Source: Natronolimnohabitans innermongolicus JCM 12255
Lineage (GTDB): Archaea > Halobacteriota > Halobacteria > Halobacteriales > Natrialbaceae
Length of the DNA: 38,845 bases
Assembly: GCF_000337215.1 (NCBI RefSeq)
Contig: NZ_AOHZ01000062.1
Coordinates: 1 to 38,845, forward strand
Direction of reading: 5' to 3'
Part shown: positions 38,823 to 38,845 of the stretch, piece after piece
Position numbering within the stretch: position 1 is the stretch's first letter
How the letters are laid out: every line of letters starts with the position of its first letter
The notes under the pieces: model-generated
Told to the model about the DNA's origin: nothing
The model's input: only the letters and a program-made list of their open reading frames with translations
Database searches by the model: none
Position numbers and translations under genes: made by a program

Positions 38823-38845
38823 TTAGTCCAACTCGAACGGCGGGG
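38823..38845 (-). CDS. Possible C-terminal end of an upstream gene
   Basis: The last bases of the window, read on the minus strand, give PPFELD followed by TAA. This looks like an acidic haloarchaeal C-terminus, but seven codons are too few to be sure or to name a family. If real, the gene lies just upstream of kdgK on the same strand. Confidence 0.3.

Overview
This window comes from a halophilic archaeon, most likely of the Natrialbaceae (Haloterrigena/Natrinema-like). The evidence is high GC, acidic proteins, glycerol-1-phosphate dehydrogenase for archaeal lipids, KDG kinase, twin-arginine lipoproteins, and many TATA-like boxes lying 25-30 nt before start codons, as expected for leaderless transcripts. 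The placement is inferred from gene content; no 16S gene or other decisive marker is present. I found no tRNA, rRNA, CRISPR array or insertion sequence.

Layout. 1-5016: start of an acyl-CoA synthetase, a small ORF, egsA, an MFS transporter, a sugar-nucleotide-type epimerase and a degenerate RecA-like protein with a zinc site. 5172-7100: a very unusual Arg/Gln/Gly-rich disordered protein. 7190-7440: debris of a decayed gene. 7813-13318: an iron/siderophore-type ABC transporter operon (Tat lipoprotein, SnoaL-like protein, FecCD permease, ATPase) with two single-domain flavoproteins flanking the ATPase and the frameshifted tail of a second ATPase at the end. 13372-21068: AhpD-like protein, gltB, a gene-poor 780-bp gap, proS. 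21068-22039: quinone-oxidoreductase-like enzyme. 22105-24432: three consecutive Tat lipoproteins, two with long hexapeptide (bactofilin-like beta-helix) repeats and one that is almost pure Asp/Glu. 24588-26092: Nudix hydrolase and two half-size EamA transporters. 26141-33354: a tightly overlapping three-gene operon resembling AddAB/RecBCD (RecC/AddB-like protein, Cas4/RecB-like Fe-S protein with a damaged nuclease site, and a UvrD-type helicase fused to an Fe-S PD-(D/E)XK nuclease). 33807-38845: ThDP enzyme, CBS-pair protein, a membrane-protein pseudogene, a small acidic protein, Hsp20, kdgK with a 16-codon leader ORF, and possibly the last codons of another gene.

Most worth following up: the exported beta-helix lipoprotein cluster, the Arg-rich disordered protein with its repeated LEYGG motif, the flavoprotein-containing iron-uptake operon with its visible duplication scar, and the archaeal AddAB-like operon. 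Functions are assigned by motif reading alone, without database searches.
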